Shown one piece after another: positions 23,361 through 34,180 of a stretch of 64,000 bases of DNA. Positions within the stretch are counted from its first letter, which is position 1. The number at the start of each line of letters is the position of its first letter. The DNA lies in NCBI GenBank assembly GCA_024036415.1, contig JAMWET010001661.1, forward strand, positions 806,001 to 870,000, read 5' to 3'. Source of the DNA: Prochilodus magdalenae (Eukaryota; Chordata; Actinopteri; Characiformes; Prochilodontidae). Below the pieces are notes generated by a model that saw only the letters and a list, made by a program, of their open reading frames with translations, did not search any database and was not told the DNA's origin. The position numbers and the translations under genes were made by a program.

Positions 23361-23592
23361 TTAAGCTCCCCGTGCCCAATCCTTTCCGAACTGGCCCTCT
23401 AGTCTTGATACAGTCCGTTGAGTGATTTGAATTTAGAAAGTGACAAATTCCTCTGGACGGTCAGCAGTTGTGCTGCTTTGTGCGTGTCAGTGTCGGCCAA
23501 GCCCTCGGCGCAAAATGACAGAGAAGGTGACTTGTATTGTGGATGTAGAGCAAAGTCTACATGACCTTCAGAAAGAAAGGGTCGGGGGTGTC
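23361..23592. repeat. duplicated noncoding segment D, copy 1
   Basis: Aligns with 24847-25035: GTGCCCAATCCTTTCCGAAC against GTGCCCAATCCTTTGCCAAC; both then have ATTCCTCTGGACGGTCAGCA, and GAGAAGGTGACTTGTATTGT against GAGAAGGTGACTCGTATTGT. This copy has about 30 extra bases near 23410. It is continuous with the candidate element to its left. Insertions and deletions between the copies are not multiples of three, so a shared coding exon is unlikely. Minus-strand frames in both copies share QLLTVQRN but diverge elsewhere. Confidence 0.8.
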
Positions 23593-24180
23593 TATAATTT
23601 TTTATGTAGTTTTTTGAGTATTCATAAGAATTAGCCCTGTACCTTCCACCAAATCCACTGCTATACACTGCCTGACTCTGTGGACTCACAGATCCCACCA
23701 CAGTTTCTTGTTCCACAGGGGTAGATTTCAGTGTCATGCATAGGTGCAAGGAGTTAGCCAATCCAGTCTGAGCATTGTACATGTTGGAAAGTCCTGCTAA
23801 TTATTAAATAGCCCAGATAAAATGATAATAATTATACAATAATTAGCATGCAATAATCAAGCAATAATTGGTGTCACTGAGCCACCATGTTGACAACCTT
23901 TTCCATAAATACTTATGAGTTCAGATTCGCTCGTCTGTCTTTGGTCCATGTAGGTGTCAGAGAATCAGAGTTTACCACACACTAAATGATACTGAACCAT
24001 AAATGTTAAATTCACATTCAGGGTGGCACTAACTGAACTGGAAGTAGATAGGGAGAGTAAAGGCTGGATTATATGGACACCCCCACTATTTGATAATCTG
24101 CGAAGATTATTATTTACGATCACCCTGATACCAGAAGAAGTTTTCTGATTGTCAGGAGAAGAAAATTAGGAACACAAGCC
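23593..24180. other. noncoding spacer
   Basis: AT-rich, with repeated AATAATTA/GCAATAAT words at 23820-23875. No gene seen. Confidence 0.5.
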
Positions 24181-24286
24181 ACACAGTTAAAAAAGATGGT
24201 CCTTCAATGGTCACTCTTCCAAGAAAAAGTGTTCTTGTTTTTCCTTGTTAAAGAACTCTAAAAGAACCATCTTTTTTTAAGTGTGC
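24181..24286. mobile_element. short hairpin MITE
   Basis: ACACAGTTAAAAAAGATGG at 24181-24200 is mirrored by CCATCTTTTTTTAAGTGT at 24268-24284. AAGAACC/GGTCCTT motifs lie just inside. The roughly 105-bp unit is almost one hairpin and belongs to the fish family with GATGGTTCTTT ends. It sits between the two copies of segment D. Confidence 0.7.
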
Positions 24287-24846
24287 GTAAAACGGTGTCC
24301 TGCCTGCAATTCATATTCAAAAGTAGTATCCAACGTGTTCTGAATGTCCTAAAGCCTTGGATGCCAAATGCTGTAAAAGTGATGTGTCATGTCGAAATGC
24401 AAACAAGCAACAGACTTATCAAGAAGTTTTTACATTTACTAGAAGCTGCTTTACCAAAGAAGCTACGGTTTTGAAACATTGATATAAATGTTACAACCTC
24501 AATAGTTTGAGTACACAAGTTTGTGTTTGCAAAAAGAGATGACATGTTTTGTGTAAGTGGTAGCAGAAAGTAACAGTTAGCTTAGCTTTGTCAGGTGTGG
24601 AATATAAGAATATGGATCATCTGGAAGCCTTTTCAAGTTACTTTAATGGTTTTGCCAGTGGAAGATTGGTTATAATACATGACCAGGCTAACCCTTAACC
24701 TTTAGGGTGAGGCTTTCTGGCCTCTACTCACTGTTGAGTCAAGGATCCAAATACCAAGTGACTGGACATTTTCATATAGCTTGTGGACAACACAGGGTCT
24801 ATACAGGAAAACTCAAGGCTTTTTTGTTGTTGTTGTTGGATGGTTT
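24287..24846. other. noncoding, no gene seen
   Basis: A short TTG run at 24825-24838. Nothing else recognised. Confidence 0.5.
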
Positions 24847-25035
24847 TTAAGCACTCTGTGCCCAATCCTTTGCCAACTGGCTCCCTTGTCTTAATAAGTG
24901 ATACATTCCTCTGGACGGTCAGCAGTTGTACTCTTTTGTTCGTGACAGCTAAGTCCGCAAAATAACCGAGAAGGTGACTCGTATTGTGGATGTAGCACAA
25001 AGTCGACACAACCTTCAAGACAAAGAGGGTGAAAT
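24847..25035. repeat. duplicated noncoding segment D, copy 2
   Basis: Second copy of the segment at 23361-23592, same orientation, about 1.48 kb downstream. It retains the CTCTGGACGGTCAGCAGTTG block exactly. It is not flanked by an obvious counterpart of the whole candidate element upstream of copy 1, so the duplication appears to include only its right edge. Confidence 0.8.
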
Positions 25036-26734
25036 TTGGTCCGAGGAGCGGCTTTTGTCTCAACAGCAAAGGTTAACTCAAACGGAGCTATGAGTTTTGT
25101 CCAAAAAGGGCACCATTGATTGCGAGGCCAGATACCATGTTGTGTACATTCTCAGTGTGAACAGAGCTGATTGACAAACTGTAAGCCTTGAGCCAAAGAG
25201 TAAGTGACAGACAAATTCCCACTGGTCAGAAACTATAATTAAATAAGAGTGCTGCATGCTAACCTTTCATCAATTGTAGAAAGGCACAATGGGTGCCCTT
25301 CCAGATCTGCTCTGAGATGAGGTTTCCTCACCTATTACCCAAAGCTCTCCTGGGAGTTGCATTGACACAAAAAAATGCTGGTTATTGTGCAACACAAAGG
25401 AATGGCCGAGTGTGATCCCTAACACATACAGTCAGGTCAATTAGTTGTTTCATTTGCAATGAATAGCCTGGCAAAAGACCTTTCTGGATACAGAACCTGG
25501 AGTGCTGCTTGGTGGCAAGGGGACAGAGCTAATTACATTTTTCATATGAGCAGAATAAAGAACATAGAGTGACCTTGCAGAAAGTTACTTAGGGTCATCT
25601 AATCATTTCCTGTCAAGTTGTAGCACATAACTGTAGACACTTGTATCCATTGCCTCACTTCTGCTATCTTGTTAAACATCTTCCCCACAAATCTCTGCAG
25701 CCCAACATTAAAACATTTCTATTAATTCGGATGTGCAAATAATTTGTAGTATAAGATGAATTCGTTAAATGCTCCTTAGAGCCATGTGAGGAGAAATTGC
25801 TTGTCAAGGTGTAGCACATAATTGCAAAATGTTGCATCAATCTCCTTTCAGTCAAACAGCCACCAGATCATGCCGACTGAACCAACTACTAAATTAAACA
25901 TCTAAAACTGCATGTCTTTGACGTCACTGCTATTTGGACAAACCATGTATCTCATTTTAGTTATGTTACACTGTTTTACATAAATTTTTAATGTTTTGTG
26001 ACCTCTACATTTACATTTCATTATAAACCAATGGAACAGTAGAGATCAACCAAAATGCTGTTATAGGACTTTAACTTCAAATATTTAGTTTTGTTATATT
26101 CAGTGCATATCTCCTCAAGATCTGCTAGCGGACTGGATAGATATCAGGTATTCTGTATCTGTAAATGGGAAATAAACAAAGTGGCTTCAACTGAACATCA
26201 CAGCACTAGCTAAGCATTCATCCTTGTGCACAGAACTCTGGGAAAGGGCTGGGGCTATGTGCTACACCATTTAAAGTGTAACAGGGAAAAGTTGAACAAC
26301 TAGCTGGAGAGTAAAAGCTGGCTTCATGGAGAGCATGGAGAGACATGACAAAGTTTGAGGAGGTTGATCTGTTTCTGTGGAACAGGTTGGGAACATTGAC
26401 AGTATTATTCTGTCCCCTTTGCTAATGGTTGTGATGGTAACTGTTAAGCAGTAATTGTAGGGACAGTTTGTTTACTCACAGTCTAGCTAACGTTAGTTAC
26501 AATACTCTCTGTGCTGTTGCTTCCTCTAACTCTGTATCATGGCATTTGCAAAAAATTTTATTGCCACAAAAATCTAAAAAAACTGTTTCGCTAGATCAGT
26601 GTTAACCAACAAGAAAAAGCGTAACACTTTCTAACTAAACTAATAGCATAAAAACAATTGCACTTTTCATGTCTTTTATTAATCCATAAGCCAAATGTCA
26701 AAGGTTGTTTTCAGTAACATGGATAGTTTTTGTT
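25036..26734. other. noncoding, few weak repeats
   Basis: No gene seen. GTGTAGCACATAA-type words recur at about 25618 and 25811 (TGTCAAG-TGTAGCACATAA, about 190 bp apart). A fragment of hairpin family H lies at 26258-26322 (GCTACACCATTTAAAGTGTA, then CAGGGAAA). The remainder is AT-rich. Confidence 0.5.
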
Positions 26735-26736
26735 AT

Positions 26737-26774
<38 letters not shown>

Positions 26775-26778
26775 TAAT
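26735..26778. repeat. (AAT)n microsatellite
   Basis: About thirteen ATA/AAT units with one ATG interruption near the end. Confidence 0.95.
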
Positions 26779-26954
26779 ATAACTTTTAATGGTAGCTGAA
26801 ATTTTGTCCGGTAAATTTTGGACAATTTCCATTGGTCCTTGCAACATTAAATATTGATGCAACATACAATTTCAATTCAAAATGAAATACAAAAATGAAT
26901 ACAAAACAGAGATACAAGATCTTGTCTATGTTAGTAATATATTACAACATGTAG

Positions 26955-27747
26955 TGGTTTACTGTGAAATACAGTTGTTGACACCCTGAATTGAATTCTT
27001 TGCACAACAAAAATACCAGCGGGGATGGTGTACTTTTCTGCATGGCTATCTTTGGGTCCACTTTTGCTGTTTGTAACCAAAAAGCTATATTTTGGAAAAG
27101 GAATGTTTCATTCATGAGGGATCTGGGAAACTGTAGGGGCTTGCATTTGTTGGCTCTTGACAGCTTTCTTCTGGCAACCCTCCCAAACAACCTGAACAAG
27201 TGTTCAGTGTGGATAGTGTCTTATTGTAGTTTGTGAGATACACTGATCTCAGGACCTATCCACTGTCTGCAGTTCCCTAGCTGTGATCCTTGGAGATTAT
27301 TTTTCCACTTGAACCATCATCTTTATTGTGCGGGAGTCAGTATAAACATGCACTCCAGCTCCTTTAAGCTTCATAAAGATTCCCCTTATATATAGAAAAT
27401 GGACATTTTCAGCTGTTTAAATATTTTTTTTAGATCTGATTTTCTGACTTGTGCAGCCAACAACCTTTTGTGACACATAACTGCGGTGTTTCTCAAAGTG
27501 ATGTATGACTAATAAAGTGAGGTAATTAAACTTCATATTTACCAAAGCAGGAAGTAATTTAGGTGGCCTAATGACTTTCTTTCAATATTCCTACTGATCA
27601 TTATCATTATATTTCAAATACAGGTTTGATTTGCATTCATATTCTGAATGAAAAGACCAAAAGGATCCGCCATAAAGAATATTTTTTACAGCCTGTTTTG
27701 TTCATGTTTAGCAGGGGTGCCATTATTTGTGGAGGGCACCGTATATC
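26955..27747 (-). mobile_element. Tc1-like DNA transposon relic
   Basis: The left end has CAGTTGTTGACACCCTGAAT. The right end has CAGGGGTGCCATTATTTGTG at 27713 followed by GGAGGGCACCGTAT. In between, TGATCCTTGGAGATTATTTT and CACTTGAACCATCATCTTTA match the antisense of a Tc1-like transposase in the region just after the second HTH. The central and C-terminal coding parts are too decayed to read. Short frames here are shadows. Confidence 0.65.
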
Positions 27748-27779
27748 AGTAAGATATTGCAATACATTCCATTTTCACA

Positions 27780-28190
27780 TCCATCCTTCAAGTGAACTTT
27801 TGTGCAACGAGGCTGACGGACTGTTTCAAAGCCAGTGAAAGTCTCGCAAGAAAAAGCCCAGGAATAAAATATTTGTTTTTCATCACGCTACCTTCACAGC
27901 CCAGCACACTATCAGTGCGTCTAACAGTATGGACTGACCCTGAGGTGTTTTTAATCAGTCCCTGTCTCAGCGCTCGACCAGCTCTCCAAACTGAAGGTGT
28001 TGTGAGCAATTTTGGCAGGAAAAAAACAATATGTATTCATTTGAAGTGTCACTAGAAGAAAAACAAACAGCCGCAGGCGTCCCAATTACCCTAAAATATA
28101 CATCCCTCCGGCTCAATACACGTCAGGGGTAATTGATCTTACCTTCTACAGCCACTGTTTTCCACAGAAGCCCTTAAAAACGTAAATACC
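27780..28190. promoter_or_regulatory. possible conserved noncoding element
   Basis: Complex repeat-free sequence just right of the transposon relic, with AATTACCCTAAAATATACAT, GGGGTAATTGATCTTACC and several CpG words. Overlapping short frames on both strands argue for chance rather than coding. Weaker candidate than the others. Confidence 0.3.
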
Positions 28191-28647
28191 TAAACAAGGT
28201 GGTTCCACATTCATAACACTGTGAAGCTCTTGCCTGAAACAGAATGCTTTATTGTCGTCTGTTTATTCCACAGCAGCGTTTGTCAGGCTTTTAATCTAGA
28301 TCTACATGACATGTTTAGTGTCAAAGCTAATTAGGAGAGTAATACATACCGGCATGAGTAACTGGCATGGTCTGGCTGGAGTGATCTGGCTTTTAACCAC
28401 AGTGGACAGCTCAGAGAGTGTGGGAGGACATGATAGGGGGATGATAATTTTGCTTCCATACAAGATGTAATTAGCATGTTTTTAGAGTTACACCACGTAC
28501 AGCTTGATGAATTTGCCCTATAGTGCACAGAAATATGCTGTTGTATAGCATATTGGTAGAGAGCATTGGTGAAGAAGAGTGTTCAGCAGTGAGTAACCTT
28601 AGTGTTGCATACTGCAATGTACCAAAATCCCCACCCGACAAATTCAC
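28191..28647. other. noncoding, no gene seen
   Basis: Unique-looking, no recognised signature. Confidence 0.45.
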
Positions 28648-29060
28648 CTGCTCCACCTTAAATGGTGCTGCAGTTACATTCTGGCACCTGAGGCATAATA
28701 ATCATTGCTACACCATTTAAGGTGGAACAGGGAAATTGGAATCAGATGCTGGTGAATAAAAAATTCAATGTCCGACCCAAATGTAGCTGCTGTACAATTT
28801 AAGGTAGAATGGGAAAATATTAACTAGAAGCTGACGGATAAGAATCTAAAAGTCATCACTAGAATGTTACTGCTGTACCATTTCAGGTGGAACAGGAAAA
28901 CCTAACAAGAAGCTGGAATGTAAGAAGCTGAATGTCATCACCAAAATAGAGCTACTGTATCATTTAAGGTGAAACAGGTCAATTGGAAATTATAAGATGG
29001 TGAACGAGCTGAACTGCTGACATTTCAAACAAGAGGTTGGCAAATATAAAGCTGAATCAT
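28648..29060 (+). repeat. hairpin family H with local tandem array
   Basis: An inverted pair comes first: CTCCACCTTAAATGGTGCTG at 28650 and GCTACACCATTTAAGGTGGA at 28707. Then the block C-ACCATTTAAGGTGGAACAG, GAAGCTGG-AATAAGAA, ATGTCATCACCAAAAT repeats at about 28707, 28787, 28869 and 28951, a period of roughly 82 bp. Units differ by 15-25 percent on inspection. Single copies of the same core are at 18.4, 26.26 and 59.25 kb. Confidence 0.75.
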
Positions 29061-30454
29061 AGTTTTGTATATTATGTTCCATTTTTAATTTTAACAGATT
29101 ACCTCTAAAACTTATTTAGTGCTGCTTTAGGAACAGCATCAATTCAGTATGAGATTTTTTTTCAGTCTAAGTCTACAGAGTGCTCTATTAACATGAGAAC
29201 AAGCAAAGGTAATATTAGTATTAACATATTTCCAGAGATGATGAATACAAATTCATTATACTATCTATGTTGGATGAGTCTATAAAAATGTGTGCTGTAA
29301 ATACACTATAATGAAATTACCGGTACAGTGGAAGTGTGAACATAACATAACTACCTTTAAAATCACATTCATTAACACATTGTCTATTTTTGCGCATACA
29401 AGTGTTCATAACATAAACTTCTTTATTTCAAACCATGCTGAATACAAGAAAGGTATAAAAAGATTCATATTAGATCCACAGAACAAACTGTTAGAAAATA
29501 ACTGATGGGATGAGAGTGTAGGCGAAGCACAAAGAGCATGAAAATCGTTCCAGCGACATTCATATTCTATAAATTGACTCTTATTTTTAGACTCTTATAC
29601 TCTGGGTGGTCTTGGAGGTGGTCTCATGTTGGGCAAAATACTATATCTCTATTTTTGTATACAGAAATAAGGATAATATGCCAGTCCCTCTTTCAAACTG
29701 TACTAATTACACTTTTGGAGTATATAATCCCCTATGATTGTTTCCACCCTTTTTTCTTATGGCCATTGTGACCGTGGATGTCTCACAAGCAATTCTGCTG
29801 CAAAGGTCGACTTTCCATAACTTGTTTCATAACCTGGTCATGCATGGTTAGGCCTGCCAGTGAGGAGGAGAGCCTTTTTACCACACTCCAGTGAGCTGCT
29901 AGCATGACTCGTTTTATGTGCTTTTGTCTGCTGCTCAGATGCACATATACACCCAAAGTTGTCTACCCTGTCTATGATGTGTGGACATGCTGCTGGGAGG
30001 AGCAGGGGTGGCCAAAAAGTAAACCGAGCAAAGACAATTTAGGCAGTGAGAGCGTCTATGAATTTTGGGAAAAAGAAAGAAGAGGGTCACATTTGTTCAA
30101 CCTTTACACTGCTGGTGTTTTGAGATTGCCCTTTGTCGTGTCAAAGCTGCTGTGCTATTTAACTTCTGCTAATTCCTAATCTATTTTGGCCCTAAGGAGA
30201 CACTGAGCGAGGTTTTTACACCTTCCGTGAAGCCTTTTTTTGGACTGACACTTGCTAAAGGGCTAAGAAAACAGAGATTCTGCAGCATCCCCCACAGCCC
30301 AGGTCCCATGCATATTTATGAAAGTAGTCTTTGCTAAACCTCTTTGACTTACGGAGTGGATAAGAACCCTGGAAGTGAATATATTTTACTGTGTTGTAGA
30401 GTGTACTGACTTTCATGAAAATAATAGTTTTAGCCAAAAGGACGTCTCAGATTG
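29061..30454. other. noncoding, no gene seen
   Basis: Includes short frames at 29290-29505, 29538-29771 and 29904-30179 without domain features. No repeat recognised. Confidence 0.5.
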
Positions 30455-31115
30455 CATTGTTATTTATAAGGAAGACGAATGTTATCAGGAACCATATGAT
30501 AATGAATTTGATAATAAATTTGATATGGAGAATATTAATTAAGCCACACATACGGAAGTACTGCATCTCAGTGTGGCGTTGAGCAACCATGTTTGCTAAT
30601 GCAACATACCAGACGTCTCGGCATGGAGTTGAAGTAGTTTCTAATAGTGTCCTGTGATAATCCATCCCATGCAGTTTGAATATTCTCACACAGTTGCTCC
30701 AGATTTTACAAGGTGGAGGTAAAGTGACACTGGGCCTTCTAAACATGTGCTGGCACTGACCAAAGAGCCTCCACACACAAAGTTGTTGGTTGTCTCCACC
30801 AAGATAAAAGCAGGCCTGATCACTGAAGATGACCTGCTAACCTTCTGAGTCACTCCATGATGATCATGACACCATTGGCATGACCCTATTGCAGCCTTTG
30901 GCGATGTTGATGTGGTGTTAAGGCTGGTTGTCATTACAGTCTGGGTGCATGTAGTCCTGCATTGTGCAGTTGTTTGTCAATGGTGTTGGCAATAACAGGA
31001 AGACTCTTGAAGGGCATCACTATCACTGTGCAACAGTCAATCGTGGCTGTAGGGTGTGCGTGTGAAACTTAACTCATCCGCATGTCTCACAATATAAAAC
31101 CTACCCAGCAAGTTT
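30455..31115 (-). mobile_element. nonautonomous Tc1-like family N1, copy 3
   Basis: Read on the minus strand it has the CACCATTGGCATGACC region, then TGGTTGTCTCCACCAAGATA (plus-strand view) encoding the FILVETTNN stretch, and TGATAATCCATCCCATGCAG near 30655-30674, the complement of the WDGLSQDT codons. The outer terminal repeats with TGCACCCAGAAGG are not seen at either end, so both ends are eroded. A 109-codon minus frame (30447-30776) and an 82-codon frame (30686-30934) are pieces of this relic, not host genes. Confidence 0.8.
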
Positions 31116-32560
31116 TATTTATTTTGGTTAAATCCTTCTGTCTATTTCTGTGACAATAAATAAATTCAGTTCGATGGGTGAACTTGTTTTGATATAGCAC
31201 GAGGAAGGTGTTTTCAATAAACATTGGACAGTGTGTGGAAATACAAGGTATTGGATGGTGTATTCTGAAAAGAGACACCCAACACCTCAGCACATGAGTG
31301 TAGGGCCTTTGGTGGGAGGATGAAGGAGGAGTAAAATGTGAAACAGTGCTCACTGGACAGACAAATGAAGACTGTCAAATTTTTCCGCCCACAAAGATCA
31401 TGCGCTTTTTCCCCTGCTCTGACGACATGGATGGGCAGCTGGACAGGGCCATTGTGTTTTTGATTTTCTCTTTCAAGACAAGCCCACCCCTAAGGCCATC
31501 TATCTTTTGAACTGCACTGGAGGATGGCATTTGATAACAGGGAGAGGGGCCGAGACCCTGAAGTATCAGAGGTGCGTCTTGGTGAGTAAAAAAAAACGCG
31601 TCAGAGCTGAGTGTATCGCACTGATAGATCCAACACTGCTTTCTCTGCCATACCACCAAGCACGCCACACACTGCTGTGTCTTTGCTGTTTAATAGTGCT
31701 GGGTGACTGATTCCATTTAGATAAGTTGTGGTTGGTCCGATAGCAGTTCATGCCTGCTCTCTGTTTCCCGCTTTTTTTTTCTCCCCAACCGAGAAATCAA
31801 ACAGACAAGAAACGGACTGTCAAATGGACAGTTTTATTTTCTTTTTTCTTTGCCCTTTTGGCTTGTTAAGAAATAGGTATGTGATGATGGTAGTCTCTTC
31901 ATTTTCTCTAAGCTTTTTTATGCATACCTCATGCCACTACTGACTCTTGCCTCTTTACCTTGGCTATGTGTTTCATTAGGTCATTGTTTCCAGTGTACAA
32001 ATAGCTGTATTTGTGTACAAGATTCCAGAAACATCACATATTATATGTATTCCCATTTGCCATTTTGCTGGAAATGACACAGATAGGCACCAATGATAGC
32101 AGAGAGAGGCAGCGCCTTAACCCTGTGTGCCAATAACAATGGTAAGAGATGGTGAGAGCAGTTTATCAGACACAAGAGATACCAGGATGACAGTCGCAAG
32201 TGGCGTAAGGACGATACCTTTGGCAGCAACCCTGCCTCCTTGGTCCCACCTCTGGTTCCGCAGCAAGGTCACTATATTATGCATATTGTGTCGATGGTGA
32301 CAAAAAACAGTTCAAAGTCAGCTTTCTGTCATAACACTCACGAAACAGCAACATCCTCACCACTCACGACTGTTTCCATCTTTTCCCCTGCCTCCCATGG
32401 TGATCTCCTCTCACAACCCCTCATTACTTATGAATACCCCCAATGGCTTCTTGTGGCTGCTGATCTCTTCATTCTGTTTCTCATGGCTGATGACTCCCCA
32501 AGGCCATCTCTTCCCCAGCCATCTCTCATGGCTGTCATTACCATGTAAGGTTCAGGAACC
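31116..32560. other. noncoding, no gene seen
   Basis: Moderately complex at 31380-31720 and 32080-32560, where several plus-strand frames of 70-100 codons overlap. None shows a recognisable motif or a plausible exon boundary. I cannot exclude an old retroelement piece at 32080-32560. Confidence 0.4.
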
Positions 32561-32689
32561 ACCTCATGCGACTGTCATTGGTGTCCAAAGGATGGACTCC
32601 TGGCACAAAAAAAGAAAACAAGACTCTGAACAACCGCCTACAAGACCATCAAGACTGTCTTCATCAATAGTGGAGGCCCTTACTGAGAA

Positions 32690-33025
32690 AATTTGATATT
32701 TTCAGAAAAGAAGCTGCTGAACAAAGAACTGACCAACACAGAGTCCAGACCTCAGCATTACTGAATGTGTTTGAGATTATTTGGATGGAGCAGATTATTT
32801 GAGGGGCATAAAATGCTTAACCAACTTCTAAGACTGAACGTTGGAGGTGTGGCTGCAGATTTCTTTGAGGAACTGAAAAGAATGTTAGCTGTAATAAAGA
32901 TAAAGAGTGGACTAAATAGAAATTTGCTTGCCAAATACATATTTCATGCATTTTCCGATAAGCAAAGGGTGAAAATGAAATAAATCAAAGGATGTCCTCT
33001 GACTTTTGTTGGCGTCAATAAATTG
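32690..33025 (+). mobile_element. Tc1/mariner relic, 3' end
   Basis: Carries the end of a transposase frame and a downstream noncoding tail ending GTCCTCTGACTTTTGTTGG at about 32994. The coding end reads SPDLSITECV, a stop, then DYLDG, which matches the SPDLN-IE-VWDYLD motif holding the third catalytic residue in Tc1/mariner transposases. It continues to DFFEELKRMLAVIK. Upstream coding sequence is not recognisable. Confidence 0.7.
32742..32981 (+). pseudogene. Tc1/mariner transposase C-terminal fragment
   Basis: The frame from 32742 gives SPDLSITECV followed by TGA where a tryptophan is expected in VWDYL. A second frame beginning at 32765 carries ADFFEELKRMLAVIKIKSGL. The last catalytic position is preserved as E in ITECV, but the stop and frameshift inactivate it. 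It is about 80 residues of a protein normally near 340. Confidence 0.65.
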
Positions 33026-33069
33026 AAAAATGTGGTCTGTAGATCTGGTTGGGTTAGATATAAATGCTA

Positions 33070-33660
33070 AGCCTCTCTAAAGGTTGGAGCAGAACATGAG
33101 TGCTGTAATTAATGCACTGCTGCAGTGAATTAAGAAGCAGTCAACATCAGTGTGGATATTCATCATGCACATTTTTTGGCCCATATCTTTAACGAGGCTG
33201 GGTCTCGCAGGAGCCATCCTCGCATTCCTCCATTGTTCAACAGATGGCTTTCCAGCAGCACCCTGTGCCCCCCTCAAGCTCCAGAGCCGCTCGCTGTGAT
33301 TCCCGCAAAGGTGCTGCGCTGTCGGCCCGGATTTAACACCCCAGAAAGCCTGACGCCCAGAGAGAAGACGTGCTGCCTTTTGAAGTGCCAGGACCTTTTG
33401 CCGGCAGCTAATTAATTGTAATGAGTCTGGCGCGGGCGTGTTGGTGACAGCACTGGGCGAGAACATGGTGTTTTATACCCAGAATCCTCTGCTGGAGTGT
33501 ATGGATGGCATGTCCGGAGACACAGCGCTGGCGCTCACGTGCGTTCACATCTGCTCTGATTAGCGACTGCTGTGGTCCCCTCGCTGTATGTTTCATTAGC
33601 AGCTTTAAACGAGTGAAAACAACAGCAGACCTATGCAACCTGAGAGAAAGTGTTTAGGAC
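33070..33660. promoter_or_regulatory. candidate conserved noncoding element
   Basis: GC-richer, CpG-containing block without repeat signature. Includes GGCAGCTAATTAATTGTAAT near 33402, CATCTGCTCTGATTAGCGAC and TGTTTCATTAGCAGCTTTAA. Frames on both strands (33077-33466 minus, 33152-33415 plus) overlap almost completely and have no domains, which argues against an exon. Confidence 0.4.
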
Positions 33661-33689
33661 AGGCAAGGTGATTGCAGACAAGGGTACCA

Positions 33690-34180
33690 ACAAGAGCTCT
33701 TTAGTGCCATGCAATGCCATAGAAGAACCACTTTTGGTTACCTCAAGAAGCTATATGTGCATAAATCTTTAAGGAACTATTTGGTAAATGGGATATGCAA
33801 ATGTAAACGTTTCTAGCTTCATGCACCTTCACATGGTTCCATATTAATTGAAGGCTGTTCCATGTGAGTCTGTTCCAATTAATGGCTACAGTCACAAGGC
33901 AGTCTTTATTGCTCTGCTAATGCATCAAGACTCTGGTATTGTGTTCTTTCACAATACCTACATTTAGAGCGAGTGATACATTGCATTTAATGGGATACTG
34001 TAGAACACGACTCAGCATCACAAGACCTACATTTAGAGCAAGTCATACATTCAACCTAATGAGGAACTTTAGAAGAAAATGAATAAGGAACCCTTTTTTT
34101 AAGGTTTAAATGACCTTTGCAAAATGTAGGTGGTTTTATACCAGCTAAACGTTTTTTAGAACCATATTAATAAGCCTGGC
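33690..34180. repeat. degenerate AAGAACC-type repeat with local duplication
   Basis: Contains AGAAGAACCACTTTTGGTTA and GGAACCCTTTTTTTAAGG words typical of a fish hairpin MITE group. Inside, ACCTACATTTAGAGCGAGTG (33956) recurs as ACCTACATTTAGAGCAAGTC (34025), about 69 bp apart. Confidence 0.45.

Noticed and set aside
23399..23782. 127-codon minus-strand frame sharing QLLTVQRN with a frame at 24728-25069
   Set aside because: Tempting as a duplicated exon, but the similarity is limited to a short stretch, indels between copies break the frame, and the nucleotide similarity extends across frame changes. Noncoding duplication fits better.
25610..25830. Duplicated GTGTAGCACATAA words
   Set aside because: The similarity covers only about 20 bp, too short to call a repeat unit.
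32240..32696. Overlapping plus-strand frames of 102 and 99 codons
   Set aside because: Two phases overlap, no domain seen, and the right end runs toward a mariner-like relic. Not enough for a gene call.
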